A DNA stretch of 64,000 bases from Thelonectria olida (lineage: Eukaryota > Ascomycota > Sordariomycetes > Hypocreales > Nectriaceae): assembly GCA_020736575.1 (NCBI GenBank), contig JAGPYM010000003.1, positions 2,542,001-2,606,000 of the forward strand. The letters are read 5' to 3'. A program made the translations under genes and the position numbers. Positions 45,201 through 56,860 of the stretch are shown here, in pieces. The notes beneath the pieces are model-generated. The model was not told the DNA's origin. It saw only the letters and a list, made by a program, of their open reading frames with translations, and did no database searches. Positions within the stretch are counted from its first letter, which is position 1. Each line of letters opens with the position of its first letter.

Positions 45201-46931
45201 TTAACCCCTCTTGTCATCCCCTTTGTGTCCTCCAGGTGGTCCCCAGTTGTTCCTCCAGTACGATTCACCGTCTGGTCGCTGTATCCCCTTAATCGATCGA
45301 CATCCCGGTGTCCAGTGATCCTCGACATAGCCAAACGGCCACATGGCAATGACGAGCACCTCGTCTGCGGCACAAGGCTGCTCTTGCTTCCAATACGCCC
45401 ACCCGAGATCCTCCATCAATCGGTGCACCACTGATCGTCCCGCTTCAACTACATTTTGCAACCTCCTATTATCCTCGTCGGTCGAGTCCGGCGCTTCGAA
45501 TAGCAACTCTCGAACGTAAAAGACGTCTTCGCAAATATTCTTCATGACGGTGTCAATCGACGTGAAAATCAATTCGTCTTCAGCGCTCCATTGCTCTTCA
45601 ATAATGGCCGCAGGTCGGAGGTAGTGCTTCCTGCATCGATCAACCGCGTCGCCAGTTCTATTCACCTTGTCTCGTGCAGCCAGCGTCATGTCCTCGGGCA
45701 GCGGCGGCGCATCATACCACGTCGCCGTCAATGTTTCGACTTCATCAATGAAGTAGTTTGATGACAGCGAGTCGAGACCCATCGAGGCCAATCGCTTTGC
45801 GAATCGACTTACGATGAGGTCGACAACTCCCTGCCAATTGACCGTGAATCGCCGTGGCTGTCTGACCACGCCTCCCAGATAGCTCTTGATGTCCTTCAAT
45901 TCGTCCAATCTCGCCGACTCGAGCCGCACAAGATCAGGTCGATCAGCATCGGAGCTAGAAATGTTGACAGGGAAGAACAGGGCCGAAACCATGGACGAAA
46001 AGTCGATTTGGAGCCGATCGGCAGCGAGTCCGTTGTACCGCTCCCCAATTGCCCTCGCCCACATAAACGCACCCATCTCATCGTCTCCAACCCTGTCCTC
46101 TGGCATCAGTGTGCGCGTCATGCTGATGAGGTCCAGTCCGTCATTAAAGTCACAGTGAATGACCTCGAAGCCGGCTTCCATACGCACCACGCCGTCAAAG
46201 CCCCATTCGTCGGCAATGTCGCAAAGATCGAAGGCTCGTGGATACTCGTCAAATCCGCGCTGGTCGTGGTGTGTGGTGTTTTCTCGGAGCAGTAGATCTT
46301 GTGTGTCTAGCGTGCCCATGGTCGTCTTGCCAGCGCTCATGCCGTCGACGTAGAGAAGATGTAGGTCGCGAATCGCCTGATACGTGTGCAGATATCCTCG
46401 GATATTCTTGTTATCGTCGTCATCGCCTCCATCAGCAGGACTAGGACTGCGACGGCGACGGAGCTCCTGACGCTCTTGGCCATCTGTCAACGGTTTCTGG
46501 CCGCTGTTCAAGTCCTGAGGTGGCGGGCGATCTGGATCACCTTCACCTGGAGGGGGTTCTTTCGGATCGCCTGGTGGCTTCCCTCCCGGCGGATTTCCAT
46601 GTCCATGCCTTCTTTTTCCTTTGTGCGAAAAGGCAAAGCCTTCGGCATGCTCGATTTCGAACGCCAGCCATTCTGGTCCTATCGGAACCGACTTGTTACT
46701 AGCGCCGTGATAGAGCATGGTGCCCTTAGGCATCACGGCCGGGAAGAAGCTGAAACCGTTGTGATAGTAAGAAGAGCCCCATTGCCGCCCAGCGGAATGG
46801 ATTGCGTTGAATATTCGGTTCGCATTTTCTCTGGAGCTATCGTTGCTTGGCTTGATGCGTTGCTTTTGGCTTTCACCGTTGATGCTAACACTCAGAGCCA
46901 AGAGTAGCGTTCCTAGAGTCGTTGGAATCAT
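45201..46931 (-). CDS. Secreted protein of an uncharacterised fungal family
   Basis: Single exon, 576 aa from Met at 46931, chosen because it begins a signal peptide (MIPTTLGTLLLALSVSING); the frame extends 15 codons upstream without one. The N-terminal block (ANRIFNAIHSAGRQWGSSYYHNG, then KGTMLYHGASN, then PEWLAFEIEHAEGFAF) and the block LHLLYVDGMSAGKTTMGTLDTQDLLL are hallmarks of a large Pezizomycotina family of putative secreted proteins without assigned function. Between them lies a Pro/Gly/Asp-rich low-complexity insert (about residues 105-180). The C-terminus has conserved Trp/Cys segments (WPFGYVEDHW). The LYHG motif at 73-76 recalls the first motif of diphtheria-toxin-type ADP-ribosyltransferases, but nothing else confirms that activity. 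Function unknown. Confidence 0.82.
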   Translation of the reverse strand: MIPTTLGTLLLALSVSINGESQKQRIKPSNDSSRENANRIFNAIHSAGRQWGSSYYHNGFSFFPAVMPKGTMLYHGASNKSVPIGPEWLAFEIEHAEGFAFSHKGKRRHGHGNPPGGKPPGDPKEPPPGEGDPDRPPPQDLNSGQKPLTDGQERQELRRRRSPSPADGGDDDDNKNIRGYLHTYQAIRDLHLLYVDGMSAGKTTMGTLDTQDLLLRENTTHHDQRGFDEYPRAFDLCDIADEWGFDGVVRMEAGFEVIHCDFNDGLDLISMTRTLMPEDRVGDDEMGAFMWARAIGERYNGLAADRLQIDFSSMVSALFFPVNISSSDADRPDLVRLESARLDELKDIKSYLGGVVRQPRRFTVNWQGVVDLIVSRFAKRLASMGLDSLSSNYFIDEVETLTATWYDAPPLPEDMTLAARDKVNRTGDAVDRCRKHYLRPAAIIEEQWSAEDELIFTSIDTVMKNICEDVFYVRELLFEAPDSTDEDNRRLQNVVEAGRSVVHRLMEDLGWAYWKQEQPCAADEVLVIAMWPFGYVEDHWTPGCRSIKGIQRPDGESYWRNNWGPPGGHKGDDKRG

Positions 46932-49900
46932 GGCTTCTATGGCTCCGGACTCGATCGCAGAATCGTATTTCTTCAACCACTGGATTGCGACGATGGAGAA
47001 AACATTATCTGCAATGTGCCAACGTCAGCGCGGTTAGTTGCATGAAGCTCAGAGCGAATCGAGCCGCGCGTCCCACTCGGAGACCGATCATTTCCGGATA
47101 AAAGCCAGGCAGCTTAGATTGATAAGCCGTCGCACAGCAGCTGATGCTGATGGCGACAACCACACACCAAACGGTAACTTATCCTTATCAAATCGCGTCG
47201 ACTTGATCAATTGAATGTTTCATCATGACACAGCCATGATGTTTCTAAATGTCGGTAACAAAGTGGTATAGAAGAACGAATGCCATTTGGGCGCATAACA
47301 CGAGTGATTGCAGGTCGGGATTGCGCCCTGCCCCTGCAGCCTGCAAATGCGGCCCATGATACCGCCCGCACTTACACTCGCCTCCCATCATGTGTTGTTG
47401 TTCATGGCAACTGTACTCCATGGAGAGCTTTCTCGATTCGACAATTGACGGCCACGTGTGCTCACCCCACGGAACACAAGCAAACCCCATTTCACCGGTG
47501 GCGACGACAAGATCGAAGCGTGACGAAGCCCAAGCTCAAGCTCAAGGATGGACGTGGGGTTTGAAAAAAGGTCGCTCCATTCACTCCATTGTTCCACTGC
47601 GCGGCCCACGGAAGAGCGTCCCCTAGCGCTCTTTTCGCTGCCAGAGCTGGAGGTTCAAAACATTGCAACGACTGATGCGTGAACTGACATGTCGTCCGGG
47701 TTGGGTCGGTCGGTGAAGCATCACCGTGAGGACGCATCCAATGGGCACCACGGCCAGGCACATGCCGCTGCCAGAAGTGGGATGATTGGGGGCCCGCGGT
47801 ACCAACAACGGTCCTCACCGCTGGTCAAAAAGAGGTCAAGGTGATGGGGGAGACTCAGGGACGGGATTGTCAAAGAAAACGGGTTGCTCGGCAGACAACT
47901 CAGCGAACGGCGACGACCCCCGGCCAGCGGTAAACTACGGTAGGTGAGCCTGCAGTGTTGGAGAACGGCATCATACGATGGATGGTCCGGAACCACGGTT
48001 TTGGAGGGCAGCTGACCTCGCAGGCGAGACGGTGACAAGGCGCCGGGTCGTACGAAATGGTGCGAAATGTTATACGTACTCGATGATTTATCCTTGTGCA
48101 TTACGGTGTCAGGAGAAGTATGAGTCGTGACGGTTTGATTTATCCATATTTCAACTCAAGGGTGAGCCTCGAGGTTGATTGTCGAACCAGCCTCGGCGAG
48201 GTTGACGGGCAACATGTTCCATTCTGGGAGCCTCCCCCTTGGGCCCTGGCGACACCCATGAGCCGAGATTCTGCTTCTTCTGAATCTAGAAGCTCAGATG
48301 AAGAAGGGAAGACACGTGGTGGAGAGGTCGACTCCTGTCCCTTTCATGGGCATGTCTTTTGTGCACGGTACCAACAGTCTCGCAAGCGCCCTGTGTTCCT
48401 ATGGCCCCCGCAAGACTTTGAAAGCAAAAGGTAGGCTATTCGGACTTGTTAGCAAAAGGGAACTGACGTACATTGACGGATCACAACGTTGCCGTAACTC
48501 ACACCTGCATCTTGCATTTCTATTCTTGTCAACCGTCCCGGCCGTCTCATCACACGTCAACCGACTTACGGCTCCCGGCCGGTAGCGCAAGGGTAGAGAT
48601 ACAAGGAAAAAGCGGCCCCTGGGCACCGGACGCGGGACCCTGCGGAACCCTCCCCATGGATGATGGAACTCTCCCCGGGCGGCTCAGTGCATCGCGGGGT
48701 TCGGGTACGCTAGGTACGGAGCCTGTTGGTGCCTGTAGAGGGCCTTAGCGATGATTAGAGTCTTAAGATGATGTTAGTAGCGAGAATGAGTCGAGTCTGG
48801 ACTGATCTGATATATCTGACAAGAAACACTTACGAGCTGACGGGACCTAAGGTCACCGATTGAATTGACAAGACGAAAGGCAAATAAACATTTGTGTCAC
48901 CAAATTGCCAAGAGGCTTAGCTGAGGTCATGATGCTGTGGCTGTGGCTGCGGCAGGTCCATTCCACACACCCTCTCCTCTATCAGCTCTTGATGAAAGAC
49001 GTCACTCATTTTCTCTCAACATGTTCCCCCCTTTCTCGTTTTTCTTTTTCGTCCAAGAACTTTCATGTTAGATGCATGCAATACTATAAACCCGGCCACC
49101 GAAAGGGACCTGCATCAGGCGCAAAGACGGAAGAAAAAAAAAGAATCCCTATCGAATTCCCCGTTTTGTTCAAGGCCAAGATCGGCTTTAGTCACCAACT
49201 TGCATTTTGCTGCCGTCTCGTGCATATCATACACACCCTACATTGTCATATCAGACCACCCGTTTCGCCCTACTCGCAGTCCAGCCCTCACTTCCTCACT
49301 CCCTCATTCCTCCAGTCCGCTTCGTACCCCTAAACTCAAACACCTTTGCTGGCCCTTTTGTCAAGCCCTGGATCCTGATCTCCAACGACATCAATCAACC
49401 ATCCCACCACCATCCGTGCAAGTCGGTCAGGTGCACTCTTCTCTCACCCGGGGATCCAATCTCTCTCCCCCCGGAAAATACCCTTGCAATACGGACTGTG
49501 TCGTCCAAACACCGCTCAACGTGACCGTCTTTTCGTCCCCCGGCACGCCACCCGTCTCCGTCCGTCTCCTCACCTTGAAGCATCATCGCCTGCTCACCTC
49601 GTCACCTCGTTTGAAACCCCACGCTCCCACTGCTACTGTTACCTCGGGGGCCTTGTCTGACCTTCTTCTTCTCTCGTGCGTACAACCCTATAGCCCATAC
49701 TGCATTCAACACCCTTGCTGCTCTGACATAGACTCACCCCTTGCCACCGTCTTTCGCTTCCCTCCCTCCTCCCCTGCATTTGACCCGCGCTGACGGGCTG
49801 AACTAGGGTCGACATCTTGGGTCCATTTTGCCTTGTTGCTTCCATCTGCAGATTCTCCCGGCAAGCCTTGTCCATTACTCACATCCCTGACCTGAGGCCC

Positions 49901-50188
49901 CCTCCCTCCTCAATCTCTTGGTGTAGCCATCACGACAGGGGCATACCTTTGTAGACGCCGCTCAAGCTCCACAACTCTTTCGATACCGACCTCCTTCTTC
50001 ACCACCGCCTTTTTGGATATTGTCTGAGTTGTCCAGGTCTGACCGGGGGGCTCAAGACTATTTCATCTCGTCCATCGCCCTCGCTTTCCAGGTGTTGCTG
50101 TGCTGAGCATTCTCACAGACTTCTCCGTTAAGTCTATCCCGTCACCCCTTCTCTTCTGTATATCCGCCAAGTCATAGACCCCGCAATC
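46932..50188. promoter_or_regulatory. Divergent region with long leader of the CCG-9 gene
   Basis: 3.3 kb between two divergent genes, without a recognisable gene. The right third (about 49.0-50.2 kb) is strikingly pyrimidine-rich on the plus strand, typical of a long fungal promoter plus leader. A TATAAA lies at 49085-49090, about 1.1 kb before the start codon. Stress-response-like CCCCT elements occur at 49327-49331, 49737-49741 and 50145-50149. Several short upstream ATGs are present. Assignment of promoter function is inference. Confidence 0.45.
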
Positions 50189-52648
50189 ATGGCACCCAAC
50201 AACCCAGTCCGCAAGTTTTCCACGGGCGCCTCCTCTCATCGCAAGAGGCAGATGAGCCTCATTGTCGAGAAGGAAGGTCAACTCGGTGCTGCCCTGACTG
50301 TGAGTTGACTTCTAAGTAACCTCCAAGTTGAACAGGTAGAACTGACAATGGTAGACCCTCTACCTCGGTATCTCCGCCGTCTTCTCCGACGACCACACTG
50401 CCGTCATCGCCCTCGCTATCCATGATACCACCTACCTCGTCGACTTCTCCGTCAAGACCGTCCCTCTTGTCGAAGAGATGAGTGAGGACCAAGACCTCAT
50501 TGCCGATTACATCCTCAAGGAGGTCGAGGCTTACGAGCACGAGAACTTTGTCAAGTTCATCGGTGCCGGTCTCCCCACCTCGCTCAAGTACATGAGCCCT
50601 ACTCTATGCTCTCGTCTCTGGCTCGAGCTTGACATCATCCCCGTTGTCCTGCGACCCGACTCCGAGGCCAAGGAGAAGAACTTTTGGGATGTGAAGCGTG
50701 TCGATGAGCAGGCCGATTCCATGGTCCGCAAGTGTATCCTGTAAGTCTCCTTCTGTGCGCATATTGGACTTTGCTAACAAGAGTAGCAACTTCGGTCCTT
50801 CTCTGGTTCCTCTGCTGCAGGTCGGCTGGAGGGGTGTTGTCCAGACTGATGCTGGCTTCCGAGTTCACCTCACCACCCTGCAAGACCACAAGAACACTTG
50901 CGGTGCTCCCACATGGAACACCATGATGAAGTCTGTCAACCAGCTCCGTGCGAAGAAGACCAAGATTGCCTTCTTCAGCGCCACTCCCCAAGGTGGTGGT
51001 GTCGCTCTCATGCGTCACGCTCTCGTCCGTCTTTCTCGTCTGCTAGGCGTCGACGTGACCTGGTACGGTATGTAATCTCCACGAGTGCTCTGCCACCCAA
51101 CTCTTCTGACCCACCCTAGTTCCCAAGCCTCGACCTGGTGTCTTCCGAATCACCAAGAACGTCCACAACATTCTTCAGGGTGTCAGCCACCCCGACCAGC
51201 GCATCTCCACCGAGGAGAAGGCTGCCATTACCGACTGGATCGAGGACAATGCCAACCGATACTGGCTTTCCGAGGGCGGTCCCCTGCGACCCCCGGAGGA
51301 GGGTGGTGCTGATATCATCGTCGTAAGTAGACCCCCTAGCTCCTCGACCCCCACCATGAATCCGGGGTAGACCCATATATATCCGTTCCCCACAGACACG
51401 AAGCTGACAAGAATAGATTGATGATCCCCAAATGCCCGGCCTCATTCCCTTAGTCAAGAAGCTCACTCCCAACCGACCCGTCCTTTTCCGATCTCACATC
51501 CAGATGCGAAGTGACCTCATCGCCATTGAAGGCTCTCCCCAGAATGACATCTGGAGCTTCCTCTGGAGCAAGATCCAGGGTGCCGACATGTTCATCAGTC
51601 ACCCCATCCCCAAGTTTGTTCCTCACACAGTTCCTCGAGAGAAGGTCGTCTACCTTCCCGCCACCACTGATTGGCTTGACGGTCTGAACAAGCCCATGAA
51701 CGAGTGGGACACTGGCTACTACGGCCACATCTACAACACGCAGTGCCTCCGTGACCGCATGTATGTATTCTCCCACTATGTGCCTGGAAGCCGCTGACAA
51801 GTGCAAGGACCCCTCTTGCCTGGCCCAACCGCAAATATATTGCCCAGGTCGCTCGATTCGATCCCGCTAAGGGTATCCCCACCGTGATTGACGCTTACGC
51901 CGAGTTCCGACGACGCTGCGAGAAGGCCGGTGTCACTGATGTTCCTCAGCTCGTTGTGTTAGTACCTCTCGGCCTCTGATTGAACTCTGCTAACCTAGTC
52001 AGCTGCGGTAACGGCTCTATTGATGACCCTGATGGCACCATCATCTTCGATCAGACCATGGAGCAGATCGAGACGCACTACCCCGACCTCCTCCCCGACT
52101 GCAGTGTCATGCGTCTGGACCCCAACGACCAGCTTATGAACATGGTCATTGCCAATGCCCACATCATTCTTCAGCTCTCGACCCGCGAAGGCTTTGAGAT
52201 CAAGGTCTCTGAGGCTCTCCACGCTGGTGTCCCCGTCATCGTCTCCAACGAGGGTGGTATCCCCACTCAAGTCAAGGAGAACGTCAACGGCTTCTTTGTC
52301 ACCCCTGGCGACTACAAGGCTGTTGCTGGCCACCTCGTGGAGCTCTGGACCAACGAGGAGCTTCATTCCAAGATGAGCTACGAGGCCCGCACCGGTGTCA
52401 GCGACGAAGTCGGCACTGTCGGCAACGCCCTCGGCTGGTTCTACCTCGCTGCCAAGTGGGCTGAGCTCGGTGCCAAACCCGGCCTGCCCGGCCAGGAGAG
52501 GTGGGTTAACGACATGGCCCGCGACGAGGCGAACATCCCCTACACGGAGGGCGAGAACCGTCTCCCCAGACGCTACACCCAGAAGCCTTTGGCACCAGCT
52601 GAGGACCCCGAGGAGGAGGATGAGGAAGAAGAGGAAGAAGAAGAGTAG
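50189..52648 (+). CDS. ccg-9: Trehalose phosphorylase/synthase, CCG-9 type (GT4)
   Basis: Seven exons: 50189-50299, 50355-50740, 50787-51067, 51120-51322, 51417-51760, 51808-51957, 52003-52648; 706 aa. Introns are 45-94 nt; the sixth uses a GTTAGT donor. Retaining trehalose phosphorylases (EC 2.4.1.231) interconvert trehalose plus phosphate with glucose and glucose 1-phosphate; the Neurospora ortholog ccg-9 is clock-controlled and affects conidiation and stress tolerance. The C-terminal half is a GT-B glycosyltransferase family 4 domain with the E-x7-E motif at Glu553-Glu561 (STREGFEIKVSEALHAGVPV) and a preceding VVCGNGSIDDPDG block. The N-terminal domain contains FFSATPQGGGVALMRHALVRL, the sugar-acceptor side. 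The protein ends in a highly acidic Glu tail coded by GAG/GAA repeats. Likely cytosolic. Confidence 0.95.
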
Positions 52649-53301
52649 ATCTCTGCCTCACAGCACTTTTTTACGGTCGAGATGTAGAACGGATAGATGT
52701 GTTACTGGATCGGTTCGGTAGAATTCGGATGGTATGTTCATGAAAACTCGGGACACGAAAACTGGCTTCAGTCAGGACGAATTCCACTCAACGTCATTGT
52801 TAGCTAGCTATGATTATGAAGATTAAGAAATGAATTGTTTGTTTGCAAGATGATTGATTGTGTGGCTCCGACCAATGGAAACGCTTGATACCTGAGGTTA
52901 ACTGCCTCGCACCTACCTACTTGAAGGCAGTTGCACTTTCCACCCCTTTGATTTGTTCTTTGGTCCGAAGGAAGGTGCTCTGGTCAAACCGTCAAACCAC
53001 CTTCTCTCTCAACTCAAGGAACCCTTCACCTTCTCAACTCACAATTCACTCAACAGCTTGAACTTTGCCCCTTCACCAACATCCGTTGCTCGCTCCATCG
53101 GATCTTTTCTTTCTGCACTTCACTCCACCACTTCTTGATTCTTCTGTTCGTTTGCACCTTTTCTTTGCAAGCATCCGCCTTTATACCTTCGTTTCTCCAC
53201 CGCTCTGATCTTTGCTTTCTCTGTTCCGGCCTTCTGCACATATTTCTCCCGATCCCTCCCTTCCTGCTGGCTTTACCTTCATCCCGTCACTTTCCAGCAT
53301 C
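52649..53301. other. Intergenic, no gene seen
   Basis: 653 bp with the CCG-9 3' end and the pyrimidine-rich (plus strand) promoter and leader of the next gene from about 52.9 kb. Confidence 0.5.
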
Positions 53302-54715
53302 ATGAACCCTGAACGGGTGCTGATGCTTGCAAAGGCAGCGGAGGAGGAGAGTGTGATGCCGGGAGTGGACGTAATGAAATCGATCACTCCACCCCGGGTG
53401 GTGAAGGGAGCGAATACCATACCACTCGGTGATGCATCATTGAAGGTTCGAGGCAAGGTTCCCGACGCAACACTGACTCTCGAGAAGAGTTTGAACTCTC
53501 TAGAGGTAGTCAACTTCTGGCAAAAGACTCTGCGACCGAGGGCTGTAGGTGAGAAACCCGAGCTCCCTGCGAAAGTGGTGCCACCACAGACTTTGAGTGA
53601 AAACCCCAAAATTCCCGTGAAGGTGGTGAAGGTTGTTTTGCCACCGAGTTGTACGGACAAACCTCAGGTGAAGACCAAGGTGGAGGAGCCGACCAAGACG
53701 GGCAAGACGACCAAGAACTCGCTGAAACGTCCTTACGCGGAATTCAGTAGGAATGCTGAGCATAGTCTGCCTCCCAAGCCCTTGAAGGTTATGCCCCCGA
53801 AAGTCGCACCTCCCCAACCCTTGGAGGGTGTGCGAAAGACGATTGGACTTGGCCCAGGTAAGTCAACTGGTATTAATTGGACTTGAATAACGCTGACCTC
53901 GTGAAGCACCCAGCCCAAACACCGATACCAAGAGCCTCTTGTCTCTTTTACAATACCGAGAACTAGCCATCACTCTTAAGACCTTCGACGGGGATGGACG
54001 TGCTCAAGTTCGTGTCTCGCGAATGCAAATTTCGGGTGCTGGCCTGCGCCAGCATGAAGTATTGGCGCACCACAAGGAGTTATGTGTCCTCCCCATATCC
54101 ATTCGAGACCCAAACACATCTCTCGTTGACGGAACTATTCACAGATCCGTAGATGGCCAGCTCCTGGAAGACGTGTGGGCTGAGTCCTCGACGGAAATGA
54201 AGCACGAATACGCAAAGCAACTTCGAAAGATTATCGGTTTCATGCGCGGCCTAGGCAACCTGAATCGCCAAGGTTCAGCCCAGTGTGGGAATTTCACGCT
54301 GCTGTTAGATAAGCACACGCGGCACACATACTACGCTGTCCGTCAGAATGGTGTCGTCAAATGCTCAAAGCTGTTCCTAGCATTTCTCATGTCTTCGCTT
54401 TACCCTACGGTTTCAGACCGGGTCGCGCAGTCACTGATTGCACAGTTTCCGATCTCAGGGAAGCCCCTCTTAGCGCATTCCAACCTGTGCCCTCGGAATA
54501 TCATTGTCAAAGACGGGAAGATAGAATGGATCGCGGGTTGGGACTGTGCAGGCTAGTACCCTGTATGGTGGGAATATGTCAAGTTTTTCGAAGCCCGAAC
54601 CCGAGAGGAGAACGCAGACTGGTATGAGTATGCGGGTGAGATATTCGGCGTCAGCAATGAACACCATGTCGAGCTGGCAGCCTACCAGGGGTTGATGAGG
54701 TTGCAGCAGCCCTGA
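53302..54715 (+). pseudogene. APH-like pseudokinase gene broken by in-frame TAG
   Basis: Exons 53302-53857 and 53907 onward; 49 nt intron with GTAAGT and a GAAG acceptor. The frame reaches TAG at 54554-54556 after 401 codons, yet continues open for 52 further codons to TGA at 54713-54715, and those codons encode the conserved family tail (YPVWWEYVKFFEARTEENADWYEYAG). Residues 1-185 are Lys/Pro/Val-rich and probably disordered. The C-terminal part follows fungal aminoglycoside-phosphotransferase-like proteins: a helical block (LLEDVWAESSTEMKHEYAKQL), then AHSNLCPRNIIV where the usual catalytic HxD has become H-S-N at 376-378, then IAGWDCAG where the usual DWE metal-binding Asp is Gly396. The TAG sits where relatives have Phe or Trp. 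Most likely a decaying, catalytically dead paralog; readthrough or a sequence error are alternatives. Confidence 0.72.
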
Positions 54716-54931
54716 GCTTCGTCGCGTGGAGGAAGAGATATCTGTCGACGGGTTGATGGACTGAAAGTAACTTATGAATGGACTTGGTCGGACTCTTTGG
54801 TGATACATTTTACAGTATTGTATTATAGGTGCTCAGCATACTATATATACACGGGATACTCGGCAAGTAAATGTCACATGCTGCTCGGACGCTTTGTGCC
54901 AATGGGTCTCCGTCGTCTCACTCGAACATGC

Positions 54932-55742
54932 TTAGTTCTCAAAGCGTTTGGAAACGGTGTTCCAGTTGACAACGTCCCAGATGGCGCCAAAGTACTCGGC
55001 CTTGCGGTTCTGGTACTGGAGGTAGTAGGCATGCTCCCAAGCGTCGATACCAAGAAGAGGCTCGAGGTTGCCAGTGACAGGGTCCTGGTTAGGGCGGGTG
55101 ACGACGCTGAGGGTACCGGAGGTCTTGTCCTTGACGAGCCAGGCCCAGCCGGAGCCCTGGATACCGGCGAGGGCAGCGTTGGTCTGCTTCTTGAGGGTCT
55201 CGAAGGAGCCAAAGTCCTCGTTGATGGCAGTCTAAAGACATTAGCCTATGTTACTTGTGGCTGCACTATGCACCTACGAGAAGCTTGCCCTCGGGCTCAC
55301 CACCTCCTCCCTTGCCGTTGGGAGCAAGGTTCTCCCAGAAGAGGGTGTGGTTGACGTGACCACCGCCGTGGAAGTTGATGAGAGGAGCCTGGGCGGCAGC
55401 GGCCTTTGCATCGCCCTTGGCCTCGGCCTCGGCAATGGCTTCGACAGCGGCGTTGAAGCCGTTGACGTAGGTCTGATGGTGCTTGGAGTGGTGGAGCTCC
55501 ATGATCTGGCCAGAGATGTAGGGCTCGAGAGCGCCGTAGTCGTCTAGTTATCCGGATGCAATGGGTCAGCAAAGACGGGCTTTCTCTTCGCGAACGCAGG
55601 GAGGTTGCTCACAGGATAGGTCGGGCAGGGTGGCCTTGCCGCGGACGAAGCTGGTGGAAGCCATGGCGGCAATGGGCTTGGCAGCGCGGGCGCGGAGGCC
55701 GGCGCGCAGGGCGGGAGCGGTGCGGAGGAGAGAAGAAGCCAT
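54932..55742 (-). CDS. sod2: Mitochondrial manganese superoxide dismutase
   Basis: Three exons: 55742-55613, 55543-55278, 55231-54932; 231 aa. Introns are 69 and 46 nt with GTGAGC and GTAGGT donors. It converts superoxide to H2O2 and O2 in the mitochondrial matrix. The N-terminal ~36 residues are Arg/Ala-rich and lack acidic residues, as in a matrix presequence. Metal ligands are all present: His61 (MELHHSKHH), His109 ([11 protein letters not shown]), and Asp195 and His199 ([10 protein letters not shown]). The sequence QGSGWAWLV and the GGGH context favour Mn over Fe. Length is normal. An internal Met at 27 could give a shorter form without the presequence. Divergent from PSF3. Confidence 0.96.
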
Positions 55743-56860
55743 TGTGATGTTATCGACGAAGCTATTCAAAGGTGGGGTTTAGTCAGTCAAGCTGGGAGAA
55801 TTAATTGTCATCGATGAGCGGGGTTGGGAAGCTGTAGAAAAGGCAATTGCGAACAAAGAAGAGTGAATTGAGTGTTGTGCTCTGATGTGGATGGCGGGAC
55901 ATGCGGATAGAGTAAAACATACCGAAGAGGCAGGATTATCGACGGTTTTGGGTGATGATGTCAAAAAGATCGAAGATTCGGAAATTGGCAGTGACGACGA
56001 ACTGAATTGCCGAGCTGCAGTGCGATGAGTTCAGCGTTTCGTCATTCGTGGGGAGCTTGGACCACGTGTGGCTAGAGGTGGCTTGCTATGGCTAACGGGT
56101 TTACGGGTGTATCAATCGGATAAGATGTGAAGTTTTGGATTGAAATCGTTGTTGAGGTGATAAACGAGGATTCTGTTATTTTATCATGAGATTTTTTGTA
56201 GCAATAAATAGCAAAAGAAATTTTATAAAGTCTACTTCGGACAATACATGACATCAACCTTTCTGCGGCTGAGGACGGTACGGTTGGTAATCAGCATCTT
56301 AACTCATCTCTTGGGTCGCCAAAGACCGACCATATCATGATTCAAAATCAGTCAACTCGGACGCAATTTTCCATCGCACTCACACCTCGGAGCCGAAGGA
56401 ATCCTCGGAATTATCAGGCTACTGGCCAACCCAATTTTGCCTGTGATCTGATCCCAGGTGATCGCCCGATCTCGGCATACCGAATTGGTGGAGACCTCGC
56501 GTCTTTGTGAGGCCGAAGATGCCGACTAAACTCATGGTTAACAAGTTGCCTTCACTCTGCTCGGGTTGTTGCTGGACAATCATTTCATCATGGAAGTTCA
56601 CTATTCAAAGTACAGTGTTCGAACTATGGCCAGTAGCCTCCCTGCAATTGTCAACACCGATCAACCCGATTTCAAGATCAAGCAATAGATTTCACTTGAA
56701 CCGGTACAGGGTAAGCTGGTGAGTGTTGGTGCCGACAAACCTGCTATTATGTCACCGACGAACTGACCCCGTCGCGTCTTCCATGGCGGCGGGGCATCAA
56801 TCCTCCTTCAACCCAGCGCCACGGTCTGGCCCCGATGTGTAAAGGAAGGAACCCTTCACC
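55743..56860. other. Divergent intergenic region sod2 / psf3
   Basis: 1.1 kb between two divergent start codons, so it holds both promoters. AT-rich around 56.15-56.23 kb. No gene seen. Confidence 0.5.

Noticed and set aside
49065..49793. 242-codon frame upstream of the trehalose phosphorylase gene
   Set aside because: Pyrimidine-rich promoter/leader sequence translates to Ser/Pro/Leu without stops; no conserved pattern.
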